Of a DNA stretch of 64,000 nt, positions 1-7,825 are shown in pieces. Position numbers and translations under genes: made by a program. The notes beneath the pieces are model-generated. The model had not been told where the DNA came from and searched no databases. It saw only the letters and a list, made by a program, of their open reading frames with translations. Source of the DNA: Gracilimonas sp965227785 (GTDB lineage Bacteria > Bacteroidota > Rhodothermia > Balneolales > Balneolaceae); contig NZ_OZ245785.1 of the NCBI RefSeq assembly GCF_965227785.1, positions 1,674,001 through 1,738,000 on the forward strand, read 5' to 3'. Within the stretch, counting starts at the first letter, position 1; every line of letters starts with the position of its first letter.

Positions 1-288
1 ACCAACATGGTCGGCACCAGCTTCTCTGGCTTCATCTTGCTTGGCTTCGTTAACGAGAGCCAATACCTTAACTTCTTTACCGGTACCATGAGGCAAGCTC
101 ACTGTACCACGCACCATTTGGTCGGCGTGGCGGGGATCAACTCCCAACCGAACGTCAACGTCAACAGATGCATCAAAGTTAGCGGTAGATGTTTTCTTAA
201 CCAGATCGCACGCTTCTTCCAAAGTATACTCTACCTCGGGATTCACGAGTGCCACGGCCTGTTGGTATTTTTTTCCTCTTTTTGCCAT
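1..288 (-). CDS. rplA: 50S ribosomal protein L1, N-terminal part (runs off window)
   Basis: The 96 codons present begin MAKRGKKYQQAVAL and continue through VDVDVRLGVDPRHADQ and GTVSLPHGTGKEVKV, the conserved N-terminal domain of ribosomal protein L1, which forms the L1 stalk of the large subunit and can act as a translational repressor of its own operon. The ATG at 288 lies 13 bases after the rplK stop, so the two are cotranscribed. The gene is cut by the window edge; about 135 further residues would be expected, normally followed by rplJ, rplL and rpoBC. Confidence 0.97.
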   Translation of the reverse strand, partial: MAKRGKKYQQAVALVNPEVEYTLEEACDLVKKTSTANFDASVDVDVRLGVDPRHADQMVRGTVSLPHGTGKEVKVLALVNEAKQDEAREAGADHVG

Positions 289-301
289 GATCACAATTTC
301 C

Positions 302-733
302 TTACTTTTCGCGATTTACTCTAAGACCCATACTGCGAGCCGTTCCTGCAACCATTTCCGCGCCAGCTTCGATGTCAAACGCATTTAAGTCTTCCATCTT
401 TTCTTCTGCGATTTCTTTGCATTGGCTCCAGGTTACCGTACCTACTTTATTTCGGTTAGGTTCACCTGATCCGGACTTGATTTTCGCTGCTTTTTTAAGA
501 AGTACAGGTGCTGGTGGAGTCTTTGTTTTGAATGTAAAAGACTTATCAGCATAAACTGTAATCTCAACAGGAACAACAGTTCCGGCCTTGTCCTGAGTCT
601 TAGCATTAAAGGCTTTACAAAACTCCATTATATTGATTCCCGCCTGACCGAGTGCCGGCCCAACAGGTGGCGCAGGGTTTGCCTGCCCCCCAACAATCTG
701 GAGCTTCAGGATTTTATCAACTTTTTTAGCCAT
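302..733 (-). CDS. rplK: 50S ribosomal protein L11
   Basis: This 143-residue protein has the usual L11 length and its landmarks: the proline-rich N-terminal domain (GGQANPAPPVGPALGQAGIN), the central FTFKTKTPPAPVLLKKAA segment and the C-terminal rRNA-binding domain ending MGLRVN. L11 binds the GTPase-associated region of 23S rRNA and takes part in factor binding and the stringent response. It sits in the order nusG-rplK-rplA common to bacteria. The 73-base gap to nusG shows no terminator I can recognise. Confidence 0.98.
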   Translation of the reverse strand: MAKKVDKILKLQIVGGQANPAPPVGPALGQAGINIMEFCKAFNAKTQDKAGTVVPVEITVYADKSFTFKTKTPPAPVLLKKAAKIKSGSGEPNRNKVGTVTWSQCKEIAEEKMEDLNAFDIEAGAEMVAGTARSMGLRVNREK

Positions 734-806
734 GGATTCTCAGGATCCTATAATTAATAACTTCAGTTTAATTTGCGTAATAGCTAGTGTGCATCAACTA
801 GGTTCT

Positions 807-1364
807 TTATGTAGCGGACTCAACTTGGCTGACATCCACTTCCACGGGAGTTTTACGGCCAAAAATACTAACCATAACTCGCAGTTTCAGTTTTTCAGGA
901 TTCACTTCCTGAACGGTTCCGTCAAAATCTTTAAACGGACCGGATATCACTTTAACCAAGTCTCCCTCGCTGTACGGAATCTCAATATTCCGCGGTTCAT
1001 CGCCACCGTCTTTCACTCGTCCAATGATGCGTTTGACTTCGTGATCTTTCAGTGGAGTTGGCACCGTCTCATTTTTACCTACCTTCAAAAAACCAAGGCA
1101 GGAGGGTGCACTTTGTATCAAATTGTTTACTTCTTCATCGTAATGAGTATTCAAAAGAATATAGCCGGGAAAGAAGTTTTTCTCGCGGGTACGCTTCTTT
1201 CCGGAACGAATCTCAACTACCGTTTCAGTGGGAATCAAGATCTCCTTGATTTTATCCTCTAAACCTTCATCTTCAATTTCGCGCTCGAGAAATTCTTTAA
1301 CTTTTTTTTCATGACTGGAAAAGCAGCGAACCACATACCAATCATGCGTTAATTCTTTACTCAT
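807..1364 (-). CDS. nusG: Transcription termination/antitermination factor NusG
   Basis: The protein has 185 residues. An N-terminal NGN domain (WYVVRCFSSHEKKVKEFL near residue 10) is followed by a C-terminal KOW domain (SEGDLVKVISGPFKDFDGTV, about residues 130-150). NusG binds RNA polymerase and links it to Rho or to ribosomal protein S10. Its ATG overlaps the secE stop by one base (TAATG), so translation of the two is probably coupled. Length and neighbours are standard. Confidence 0.97.
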   Translation of the reverse strand: MSKELTHDWYVVRCFSSHEKKVKEFLEREIEDEGLEDKIKEILIPTETVVEIRSGKKRTREKNFFPGYILLNTHYDEEVNNLIQSAPSCLGFLKVGKNETVPTPLKDHEVKRIIGRVKDGGDEPRNIEIPYSEGDLVKVISGPFKDFDGTVQEVNPEKLKLRVMVSIFGRKTPVEVDVSQVESAT

Positions 1365-1549
1365 TATTGATTATAAATAACTTCTAAGATGGTGCTGTAC
1401 ATTTGGTCAACACCAAAGATGAATACCGATATTATGATTGAAAAAACCACCACGATAATGGTATTATCGATCAGTTCTTTTTGAGTTGGCCAGGAAACCT
1501 TCTTGAATTCCTTTACAACACCGTCAAAAAAATCATTAATCTTGCTCAT
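1364..1549 (-). CDS. secE: Preprotein translocase subunit SecE
   Basis: This 61-residue single-span protein begins MSKINDFFDGVVKEFKKVSW, the amphipathic helix typical of short SecE proteins. The PTQKELIDNT segment follows, then one membrane helix of about 20 residues (TIIVVVFSIIISVFIFGVDQ). SecE clamps SecY in the translocon and works with SecA, encoded near 58 kb. I chose the ATG at 1549 because the frame stays open upstream only into the tRNA-Trp gene. The stop overlaps the nusG start. Confidence 0.95.
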   Translation of the reverse strand: MSKINDFFDGVVKEFKKVSWPTQKELIDNTIIVVVFSIIISVFIFGVDQMYSTILEVIYNQ

Positions 1550-1566
1550 ATCATTTATTTTATCTG

Positions 1567-1639
1567 CACGGGTGGAGAGACTCGAACTCCCGACACCTGG
1601 TTTTGGAGACCAGTGCTCTGCCAACTGAGCTACACCCGT
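1567..1639 (-). tRNA. tRNA-Trp (anticodon CCA)
   Basis: This 73-nt cloverleaf lies on the minus strand. The acceptor stem pairs ACGGGTG with CACCCGT, the D arm contains TAGCTCAGTTGG, the anticodon loop is CTCCAAA (anticodon CCA at 1604-1606), and the T arm contains GTTCGAGTC. The discriminator is G and the 3' CCA is not fully encoded. It lies between tuf and secE, a common bacterial position for tRNA-Trp. Confidence 0.97.
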
Positions 1640-1651
1640 ATAAAGCGCACA

Positions 1652-1677
1652 AGAGCAGGCGGCAAACCGACTGCTCT
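1652..1677 (-). other. Hairpin between tuf and tRNA-Trp
   Basis: AGAGCAG (1652-1658) pairs with CTGCTCT (1671-1677). An inner CGG/CCG pairing closes a CAAA loop. There is no U-tract on the minus strand, so it looks more like an RNA-processing or mRNA 3'-end protecting structure between tuf and the downstream tRNA than an intrinsic terminator. Function is inferred only. Confidence 0.45.
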
Positions 1678-1705
1678 ATGCACTGGCCTTATTTAAGGTA
1701 CTGCC

Positions 1706-2893
1706 TTAATCCAATATTTTAGTTACAACTCCGGCGCCCACGGTACGTCCGCCTTCGCGAATCGCAAACCGCAGCCCTTCTTCCATCGCTACCGGCTGAA
1801 TAAGTCCTACATTCAGCTTCACGTTGTCTCCCGGCATTACCATCTCTACGCCATCGGGAAGCTCACAAGCTCCGGTTACGTCGGTGGTACGGAAGTAAAA
1901 CTGTGGGCGGTAGCCCTTGAAGAATGGCGTGTGTCGGCCACCTTCGTCCTTACTGAGCACATACACCTCACACTCAAACTGCTTGTGAGGAGTGATCGAG
2001 CCAGGCTTACACAGCACCATGCCACGCTCAATCTGCTCTTTGTTAATTCCTCGAAGCAGGATACCGGCGTTGTCTCCGGCCTGCCCTTCATCGAGCATAC
2101 GACGGAACATCTCAATACCGGTTACTACCGACTTCATCGGGTCTTCGATAATCCCTACGATCTCAATCTCGTCGTTTACTTTAATGACTCCACGCTCGAT
2201 ACGTCCGGTAGCTACCGTTCCACGACCGGTGATAGAGAAGATATCCTCTACCGGCATCAGGAAAGGCTTGTCTACATCGCGCTCCGGCGTTGGAATGGTG
2301 TCATCCACGGCCTTCATCAGCTCTACAATGCTTTCTTCGTGCTCGGCTTCGCCGTTGAGGGCACCCAGGGCAGATCCCTGAATTACCGGGATATCGTCGC
2401 CGTCAAACTCATAGGAAGACAACAGCTCGCGCACTTCCAGCTCTACCAGCTCCAGCAGCTCTTCGTCGTCTACCAGGTCTACCTTGTTCATAAATACTAC
2501 AATCTGAGGTACACCTACCTGGCGGGCCAGCAGAATGTGCTCGCGCGTCTGTGGCATCGGACCGTCGGTAGCGGCAACCACCAAAATCGCCCCGTCCATC
2601 TGAGCAGCACCGGTCACCATATTCTTCACATAGTCGGCGTGACCCGGACAGTCTACGTGGGCGTAGTGACGCTGATCGGTTTCGTACTCCACGTGAGCCG
2701 TCGCAATGGTAATCCCACGCTCGCGCTCTTCCGGAGCATTGTCAATGTCTGCAAACTGCTTGGCTACACCACCGTAGGTCTTCGCCATTACCGTCGTAAT
2801 CGCCGCCGTCAGCGTTGTTTTACCATGATCTACGTGTCCAATTGTTCCCACGTTCACATGGGGCTTATTCCGTTCAAAGGTCTCTTTTGCCAT
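1706..2893 (-). CDS. tuf: Translation elongation factor Tu
   Basis: This 395-residue GTPase has all diagnostic motifs: P-loop GHVDHGKTTLTAAIT near residue 20, switch I region RGITIATAHVEYET, DCPGHADYVKNMVTGAAQMD (switch II), NKVD near 136 and the SAL-type G5 motif. Domains 2 and 3 end in GGRTVGAGVVTKILD. EF-Tu delivers aminoacyl-tRNA to the ribosome. It stands directly after four tRNA genes and before tRNA-Trp-secE, an ancient arrangement, and is probably co-transcribed with them. No second tuf copy is in the window. Confidence 0.99.
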   Translation of the reverse strand: MAKETFERNKPHVNVGTIGHVDHGKTTLTAAITTVMAKTYGGVAKQFADIDNAPEERERGITIATAHVEYETDQRHYAHVDCPGHADYVKNMVTGAAQMDGAILVVAATDGPMPQTREHILLARQVGVPQIVVFMNKVDLVDDEELLELVELEVRELLSSYEFDGDDIPVIQGSALGALNGEAEHEESIVELMKAVDDTIPTPERDVDKPFLMPVEDIFSITGRGTVATGRIERGVIKVNDEIEIVGIIEDPMKSVVTGIEMFRRMLDEGQAGDNAGILLRGINKEQIERGMVLCKPGSITPHKQFECEVYVLSKDEGGRHTPFFKGYRPQFYFRTTDVTGACELPDGVEMVMPGDNVKLNVGLIQPVAMEEGLRFAIREGGRTVGAGVVTKILD

Positions 2894-2947
2894 GATTAAG
2901 CTGTTTTGTTAAGTATTATTTTAAAATTCATCAAAAATTTCGACCTG

Positions 2948-3019
<72 letters not shown>

Positions 3020-3026
3020 GTCGTTG

Positions 3027-3099
3027 AGCGAGCGACCGGAATCGAACCGGCAACATTCACCTTGGAAGGGTGACGCTCTACCAATTGAGCTACGCTCGC
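3027..3099 (-). tRNA. tRNA-Gly (anticodon TCC)
   Basis: This 73-nt cloverleaf on the minus strand has acceptor GCGAGCG/CGCTCGC, D arm TAGCTCAATTGG, anticodon loop TTCCAAG (anticodon TCC), and T arm GGTTCGATTCC. It is separated from tRNA-Thr(GGT) by 7 bases, so the cluster must be processed from one transcript. CCA is not encoded. Confidence 0.96.
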
Positions 3100-3106
3100 T
3101 TACGCG

Positions 3107-3189
3107 TGGGGAGAGTAGGATTCGAACCTACGAAGTCTTACGACAACAGATTTACAGTCTGCCCCAGTTGGCCGCTTTGGTATCTCCCC
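3107..3189 (-). tRNA. tRNA-Tyr (anticodon GTA)
   Basis: This 83-nt class II tRNA on the minus strand has acceptor GGGGAGA/TCTCCCC, anticodon stem-loop CAGACTGTAAATCTG with anticodon GTA, a long variable arm, and T arm GGTTCGAATCC. The discriminator is A, as expected for tRNA-Tyr, and CCA is not encoded. Confidence 0.96.
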
Positions 3190-3218
3190 AGATAAAATCA
3201 ATAAATTAAAGATCGCTG

Positions 3219-3291
3219 AGCCAGTGACCGGATTCGAACCGATGACCGACGGTTTACAAAACCGTTGCTCTACCAACTGAGCTACACTGGC
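3219..3291 (-). tRNA. tRNA-Thr (anticodon TGT)
   Basis: This 73-nt cloverleaf on the minus strand has acceptor GCCAGTG/CACTGGC, anticodon stem ACGGT/ACCGT around TGT, and T arm GGTTCGAATCC. It is the first gene of the tRNA-tuf transcription unit and lies about 17 bases downstream of a good promoter match. Confidence 0.96.
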
Positions 3292-3307
3292 TTTTCGCGA
3301 AAGACTT

Positions 3308-3338
3308 CAAAATTAAGTATGATAGCTTTGATTGTCAA
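3308..3338 (-). promoter_or_regulatory. Promoter of the tRNA-tuf operon
   Basis: On the minus strand TTGACA (3333-3338) is followed after exactly 17 bases by TAATTT (3310-3315). The same -10 region reads TAATTTTG (3308-3315), matching the TAnnTTTG element of Bacteroidota housekeeping promoters. The predicted start would be near 3300, just upstream of the tRNA-Thr(TGT) gene, so the hit satisfies both consensus types. Transcription itself is inferred. Confidence 0.7.
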
Positions 3339-3358
3339 TAATGTTTTGTGAAAAAATT

Positions 3359-4006
3359 TCACTCTTTTTCATCTTTTACGACTTGTTTCTTTCTGCGATA
3401 GGAAAAGTAAGCCTTAACCCCTACAAACAGCACTATCAACGCTAAAATGACCTTCCCGTAGTTGGAAAGGTACTCTCCGATAATTTGCCAATTATCACGG
3501 ATGACCCATCCCATTGCCAATAGCAGGGTATTCCATAAAACCGAACTCACCAATGAGCTCAGAATTGTGGGTGTAATTTTGAGGTGAGACATCCCGGCTG
3601 TGAGCGAGATAACCGATCGGGTTCCGGCTAAAAAACGGTTTGCAATAACTACTCCCTGCCCCCACCGATTCATCCATTTTTTGCCCCTGGCAAAATATTT
3701 ATAGTCGATAAAGCGGAGTAAAAAATGACTATCTCTGTTTTCTTCAATTTGAGCCCCCCATCGGTGACCGAGCCAGTACATTGTCATAAATCCGGCAACC
3801 GAAGCAACAACAGTGAGGCTCCAAACGGGAAACAAACCTATCAAACCCTCCGCAGCTAAATAACCACCGAAGGCTACGAGCACATCTCCGGGCATGGGCG
3901 GGATAAGGTTTTCGATGTAGGCTATTCCAAAAAATATAAGGTAAACCCCAATCGGGGGCACGATGCTAATCCAATCGACGATACTCTGTACAATCTGATC
4001 AGCCAT
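3359..4006 (-). CDS. DedA family membrane protein
   Basis: The 215-residue protein begins MADQIVQSIVDW. It shows the DedA (SNARE-associated/VTT) signatures: IENLIPPMPGDVLVAFGGYLAA near residue 30, GHRWG near 80, the F-LAGTRSVISLTAGMS segment around 125-145 and several hydrophobic spans. DedA proteins are polytopic inner-membrane proteins implicated in lipid-carrier flipping and membrane homeostasis. I chose the ATG at 4006 because it overlaps the ispF stop (TGATG) and because the upstream in-frame residues are out-of-frame ispF sequence. A basic tail (YRRKKQVVKDEKE) ends the protein. Confidence 0.9.
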   Translation of the reverse strand: MADQIVQSIVDWISIVPPIGVYLIFFGIAYIENLIPPMPGDVLVAFGGYLAAEGLIGLFPVWSLTVVASVAGFMTMYWLGHRWGAQIEENRDSHFLLRFIDYKYFARGKKWMNRWGQGVVIANRFLAGTRSVISLTAGMSHLKITPTILSSLVSSVLWNTLLLAMGWVIRDNWQIIGEYLSNYGKVILALIVLFVGVKAYFSYRRKKQVVKDEKE

Positions 4007-4491
4007 CACCCTGCGCTCTGAATAATAACTACAGCCTGAGCCACCATTCCTTCTTCCCTTCCGGCAAATCCCATTTTCTCGGAAGTGGTAGCTTTCACGG
4101 ATACATCCTCTACCGGACAACCAAGATCTTCAGCTATCGTTTTTCGGATTTCATCTATATAAGGCCTGAGTTTAGGCTGCTCAGCTATCACGGTAGCATC
4201 AAGATTCCCCAAATTATAGCCTTTCTGTTTTACCAGCTCATAACATTTTCGAAGTAACTGCCGACTGTCGACATTTTTGAATTCAGGATCCGTATCAGGA
4301 AAGTGAGATCCTATATCGCCCACGGCAAGTGCCCCAAGCAGAGCATCGGTGATAGCGTGAAGTAAAACATCTGCATCGGAGTGACCAAGAAGTCCTTTAT
4401 CATGAGGAATTTCAACCCCGCCAAGCATAAGTTTACGCCCTTCGGTGAACCGATGAACATCATATCCGCATCCAATTCGTATTGCTTTCAC
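4006..4491 (-). CDS. ispF: 2-C-methyl-D-erythritol 2,4-cyclodiphosphate synthase
   Basis: This 161-residue MEP-pathway enzyme cyclises 4-diphosphocytidyl-methylerythritol 2-phosphate. It shows RIGCGYDVHRF (metal ligands Asp and His near residues 10-12), GLLGHSDADVLLHAITDALLGA, GDIGSHFPDTD and the C-terminal SVKATTSEKMGFAGREEG. Its ATG overlaps the ispD stop by four bases (ATGA) and its stop overlaps the DedA start. A coupled ispD-ispF-DedA unit is therefore likely. Confidence 0.97.
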   Translation of the reverse strand: MKAIRIGCGYDVHRFTEGRKLMLGGVEIPHDKGLLGHSDADVLLHAITDALLGALAVGDIGSHFPDTDPEFKNVDSRQLLRKCYELVKQKGYNLGNLDATVIAEQPKLRPYIDEIRKTIAEDLGCPVEDVSVKATTSEKMGFAGREEGMVAQAVVIIQSAG

Positions 4492-5177
4492 TTTTTCACT
4501 CCCAGAATTAATTCTGCAACTTTAAGGTCAACCGGGTAAGTAATCTTCAAATTTTCCCGATCTCCTTCAACCATCTGAATGGTTCCACCAATACGTTCTA
4601 CTAATGAAGCATCATCGGTACCGATAAAGCTTTCCTCTAAAGCAGACTCATATGCCTTGACCAGTAATCCTTTTTGAAAAACCTGAGGGGTTTGGGCCTG
4701 CCACAAAACCGACCGATCAGGAGTTGATTTGATCACTTTATCTGCATCAACTTTCTTTATGGTATCTTTAGCGGGCACCCCAAGCACCGCTCCACCTACA
4801 CTTAAAGCATACTCGCAACACTCTTCAATAAGTTGCCTGCGAACAAAGGGACGAACTGCATCATGCACAGCAACCAATTCACATTCAGCAGACACAAGTT
4901 TAAGCGCATTGTAAATTGAAAACTGACGTTCCGAACCGCCTTCAACTACATTCAACTGTATATCAGTTGCAAGCTTCTCGAACATAGACTTTATAGTCGG
5001 GATATAGTTTTTTGACGTAGCAATAATGATTTGGGCAACATCCGGGACTTCCAGAAACCTGGAAATAGTATGTTCAAGAATGGTTTTATCCCCCACCTTA
5101 ATAAAAGGCTTGGGGATATCGGAACCCATCCGCTCCCCCGACCCTGCCGCCGGTATTATGACCGACAGTTTAGACAT
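4488..5177 (-). CDS. ispD: 2-C-methyl-D-erythritol 4-phosphate cytidylyltransferase
   Basis: This 229-residue enzyme couples CTP to methylerythritol phosphate in isoprenoid synthesis. The nucleotide-binding N-terminus AAGSGERMGSDIPKPFIKVG, the central VAVHDAVRPFVRRQLIEECC and the later LWQAQTPQVFQ and GTDDASLVERIGG blocks are typical of IspD. It begins two bases after queA and overlaps ispF. The mevalonate route is not represented in the window. Confidence 0.96.
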   Translation of the reverse strand: MSKLSVIIPAAGSGERMGSDIPKPFIKVGDKTILEHTISRFLEVPDVAQIIIATSKNYIPTIKSMFEKLATDIQLNVVEGGSERQFSIYNALKLVSAECELVAVHDAVRPFVRRQLIEECCEYALSVGGAVLGVPAKDTIKKVDADKVIKSTPDRSVLWQAQTPQVFQKGLLVKAYESALEESFIGTDDASLVERIGGTIQMVEGDRENLKITYPVDLKVAELILGVKK

Positions 5178-5179
5178 AC

Positions 5180-6235
5180 TTAAAGAATCAGCATTGCATC
5201 ACCGAATGCAAACATACGGTAATCATTTTTCTTGGCTTCTTCGTAAGCCTCCATCAAAAAATCGTAACCCGCAAAAGCTGCAGCAAGCATTAAGCGCGTT
5301 GATTCCGGCTGGTGGAAGTTAATAACCAATCCCTCTGTAATCTTGAAATCATACGGAGGATAAATGAATTTATCGGTCCAGCCGGTACCCGGCTTCGACA
5401 TCCCACTTGCCATCACGCTGGTCTCGATGGTTCGGCAAGAACTTGAACCAATGGCAATTACACGGTTCTTTTTCTTCTTCAGCGTTTCATTGATTTTATC
5501 AGACGTATCCTTGGAAATGAAATAATTGTCTGAATCCATACGGTGCTTTGTTAAATCCTCAACTTCAACGTTACGGAAAATTCCCCAGCCAATGTGAAGG
5601 GTAGTAGGCAAGAACTCAACTCCTTTCTTCTTTATTTTCTCAACCAACTCTTCAGTGAAATGCATGCCGGCCGCAGGGGCAGCAACAGCGCCACGCTCGG
5701 TAGCAAAAATAGTTTGGTAACGCTCTTTGTCTTCTTCTACAGGCTCTCGCTCAATGAATGGTGGTAAAGGCATTTTACCAAGTTCATCCAACCTGTTGTA
5801 CAGCTCCTGATTCGGCCCTTCATACAGAAAACGAATGGTTCGGCCACGAGAAGTTGTGTTATCCACTACTTCAGCCATCAGCTCTTCGTCTTCCTCTCCG
5901 AAGTACAATTTATTCCCGATTCGGATTTTACGCGCCGGCTCAACCAACACATCCCAAAGCATATTTTCCGGCATCAATTCTCTCAACAGAAAAACCTCAA
6001 TATCCGCCTCCGTTTTTTCCTTCTTACCATTCAGGCGGGCCGGGAATACTTTGGTGTTGTTATAAATCATGACGTCATCTTTATTGATGTACTCATGAAT
6101 TTTATCAAAGGTGGTGTGCTCGATGGTTTTTTCAGCACGATTAAGAACCATCAACTTGGCTGAATCTCTTTTTTTCAGCGGTTCTTCAGGAATGTTTAAA
6201 TCGTCAATCTCGAATTTAAAATCGGTAAGCTTCAT
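5180..6235 (-). CDS. queA: S-adenosylmethionine:tRNA ribosyltransferase-isomerase (queuosine synthesis)
   Basis: This 351-residue protein has the family's usual length and blocks: DFKFEIDDLNIPEEPLKKRD at the start, MIYNNTKVFPARL, the GAVAAPAAGMHFTEELVEKI stretch near 185, TLHIGWGIFRNVE, and GLVINFHQPESTRLMLAAAF near the end. QueA transfers the ribosyl part of SAM to preQ1 in tRNA, giving epoxyqueuosine. It starts the minus-strand unit queA-ispD-ispF-DedA and is divergent from the exported protein at 6404. Confidence 0.97.
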   Translation of the reverse strand: MKLTDFKFEIDDLNIPEEPLKKRDSAKLMVLNRAEKTIEHTTFDKIHEYINKDDVMIYNNTKVFPARLNGKKEKTEADIEVFLLRELMPENMLWDVLVEPARKIRIGNKLYFGEEDEELMAEVVDNTTSRGRTIRFLYEGPNQELYNRLDELGKMPLPPFIEREPVEEDKERYQTIFATERGAVAAPAAGMHFTEELVEKIKKKGVEFLPTTLHIGWGIFRNVEVEDLTKHRMDSDNYFISKDTSDKINETLKKKKNRVIAIGSSSCRTIETSVMASGMSKPGTGWTDKFIYPPYDFKITEGLVINFHQPESTRLMLAAAFAGYDFLMEAYEEAKKNDYRMFAFGDAMLIL

Positions 6236-6403
6236 TTAGCTATTTATCAGGTTATTCAGTACTGTTAGAAAAGTTGAATAAGATAGAGTTTTTTTTATGG
6301 GATTTCAAAGCCTGCACCCATTGTCTGTTGTTTATTATTAAAGGCCAATTCGTTATACTTAAGTGTCTGCTCTTGCGTTCAACTGTAAACTTTGACGAGC
6401 ATT

Positions 6404-6913
6404 ATGAAAAAATTATTTACACTCACTTTTGCGTTCGCTATTATTTTTAGTGTTCAACTATCTGCTCAGCTGAGAGAAGATCTTCCCAGATACAACGATT
6501 TCTCAGGGCCCATTATCAACACCCAGACATCTACTGTTCAGACCTGGCTGAGTGATTTCTTCCAGAACAATGTGACGATGAGTCACTCCTATTCAATGAG
6601 CTTTGGTGCTGTTGGAGGCTCCTATCAAAATGTGAATGCCTATACCAATACCCTCAACTTTATGTTTACCCCTGATCTTACGGGGCGAGTGGACGTTTCT
6701 TTCCTTCACTCTCCATTCGGAGGTTCTGATTTTGTTAACACCAATAACAATTTAGGCGGACAGGTATTAATCCGTAACGCCGAATTGAATTACAAAATCA
6801 ATGACAATGCCCGCATTCAACTGCAATACCAACAACTGCCGGCAGGCTATGGTTACCACAACCCCTATGGCTTTGGAGCTAATGGATATAACCGGTTTAA
6901 CCCCTGGTATTAG
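6404..6913 (+). CDS. Small exported protein of unknown function
   Basis: This 169-residue protein starts with a clear signal peptide (MKKLFTLTFAFAIIFSVQLSAQ, cleavage expected after about residue 22). The mature part is rich in aromatic and Asn residues with alternating patterns (RVDVSFLHSP, ARIQLQYQQLP) and a Tyr/Gly/Asn-rich tail ending FNPWY. The pattern suggests a small beta-rich periplasmic or outer-membrane protein, which I infer only. I do not recognise a named family. The ATG at 6404 is preferred over an upstream TTG because the signal peptide begins there. Confidence 0.75.
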   Translation: MKKLFTLTFAFAIIFSVQLSAQLREDLPRYNDFSGPIINTQTSTVQTWLSDFFQNNVTMSHSYSMSFGAVGGSYQNVNAYTNTLNFMFTPDLTGRVDVSFLHSPFGGSDFVNTNNNLGGQVLIRNAELNYKINDNARIQLQYQQLPAGYGYHNPYGFGANGYNRFNPWY

Positions 6914-6936
6914 AACGGATTATTAAAGTATAGTTG

Positions 6937-7401
6937 ATGGCAGAAACAAAAGGTAACAGCTCTTCCGGTACGAACGAACTTTTTCTAAACGCTGCTATTG
7001 GATTTTTAAGTGTTCTGTTGCTGGTTTTGGTAGCAGCACTTTTTACCCGCATCGTTTATCCCCGCATTTTCAATGAGCGGGCTGAGCTTCAATCAGAACT
7101 TATTAGTGAAATCATTCAAATTGAGGTTTTGAACGGTTGCGGAATTTCAGGAATTGCCAACTCCTACACCGGACTGCTCAGAAAAAATGGCTTCGATGTA
7201 GTTGAAACCGGAAATTTTGAAACGTTTGACCTCCAGGAAACCCTTATAATATCACGAAGCGGAGTGATGGATAACGCATATCGTGTGGCCAACGCATTGG
7301 GCGTATCCGAACAAAATGTAATACGGGAATCATCTCCTGACTTTTACCTTGATGTGAGCGTAATTATTGGCCACGACTTTGAAAAACTAAACACTGATTA
7401 A
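6937..7401 (+). CDS. LytR_C-domain membrane-anchored protein
   Basis: This 154-residue protein has one N-terminal membrane helix (about residues 19-42, FLSVLLLVLVAALFTRIVY) and a C-terminal LytR_C-like domain: IEVLNGCGISGIANSYTGLL, the basic step RKNGFDVV, and a later ISRSGVMDNAYRVANALGV. LytR_C domains occur in cell-envelope proteins; the exact role is unknown. The gene lies 23 bases after the exported protein and 4 bases before rsfS, and such a neighbour is common for rsfS. An overlapping TTG three bases upstream is an alternative start. Confidence 0.8.
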   Translation: MAETKGNSSSGTNELFLNAAIGFLSVLLLVLVAALFTRIVYPRIFNERAELQSELISEIIQIEVLNGCGISGIANSYTGLLRKNGFDVVETGNFETFDLQETLIISRSGVMDNAYRVANALGVSEQNVIRESSPDFYLDVSVIIGHDFEKLNTD

Positions 7402-7405
7402 TTTT

Positions 7406-7825
7406 ATGACCGACATTAAACAACCAGCAAAAAAACAATTTGAAAATGCCTTCTCGGACGACACCCCTGATTCACAGGAAATGGTGGAAGTAATTACTGA
7501 GGCTATGCTTAGCCGTAAAGGCAAAGAAATAACCGTGCTGGATGTTTCCGAACTGACCACCCTTACCGACTATTTCGTTGTTTGCCATGGTAACTCCGAC
7601 GTTCAGATTAAAGCGCTCGCCGATGTAGTGGAAGAAGATGTACGCGAGAAAATGGGAGAGAAAGCCTGGAAGAAAGAAGGGTTGCAGAGCCGATCCTGGG
7701 TAATCCTGGATTTTGTGAATATTGTTGTGCACGTAATGAGTAAAGAGAAACGCGATTTCTACGGAATTGAACGCATGTGGAATGATGCCAAGGTGACCTA
7801 CATAGAAGATACCTCTGAAGAATGA
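7406..7825 (+). CDS. rsfS: Ribosome silencing factor RsfS
   Basis: The protein has 139 residues. It carries the RsfS/Iojap hallmarks LDVSELTTLTDYFVVCHGNSDVQ (about residues 47-69), the QSRSWVILDFVNIVVHVM block and the ending FYGIERMWNDA. RsfS binds uL14 and blocks subunit joining in starved cells. About 25 extra residues precede the core domain. The last four bases (ATGA) overlap the next gene, a lipoprotein. Confidence 0.95.
   Translation: MTDIKQPAKKQFENAFSDDTPDSQEMVEVITEAMLSRKGKEITVLDVSELTTLTDYFVVCHGNSDVQIKALADVVEEDVREKMGEKAWKKEGLQSRSWVILDFVNIVVHVMSKEKRDFYGIERMWNDAKVTYIEDTSEE

Noticed and set aside
1550..1624. In-frame extension of secE upstream to 1624
   Set aside because: The added residues are translation of the tRNA-Trp gene; the real start is the ATG at 1549.
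1652..1677. Intrinsic terminator after tuf
   Set aside because: The hairpin lacks a U-tract on the minus strand and a tRNA gene follows directly, so termination would be counterproductive.
1931..2899. Long plus-strand frame of 322 codons across tuf
   Set aside because: It is the antisense shadow of the highly conserved tuf gene; the protein has no recognisable domain and tuf on the minus strand is certain.
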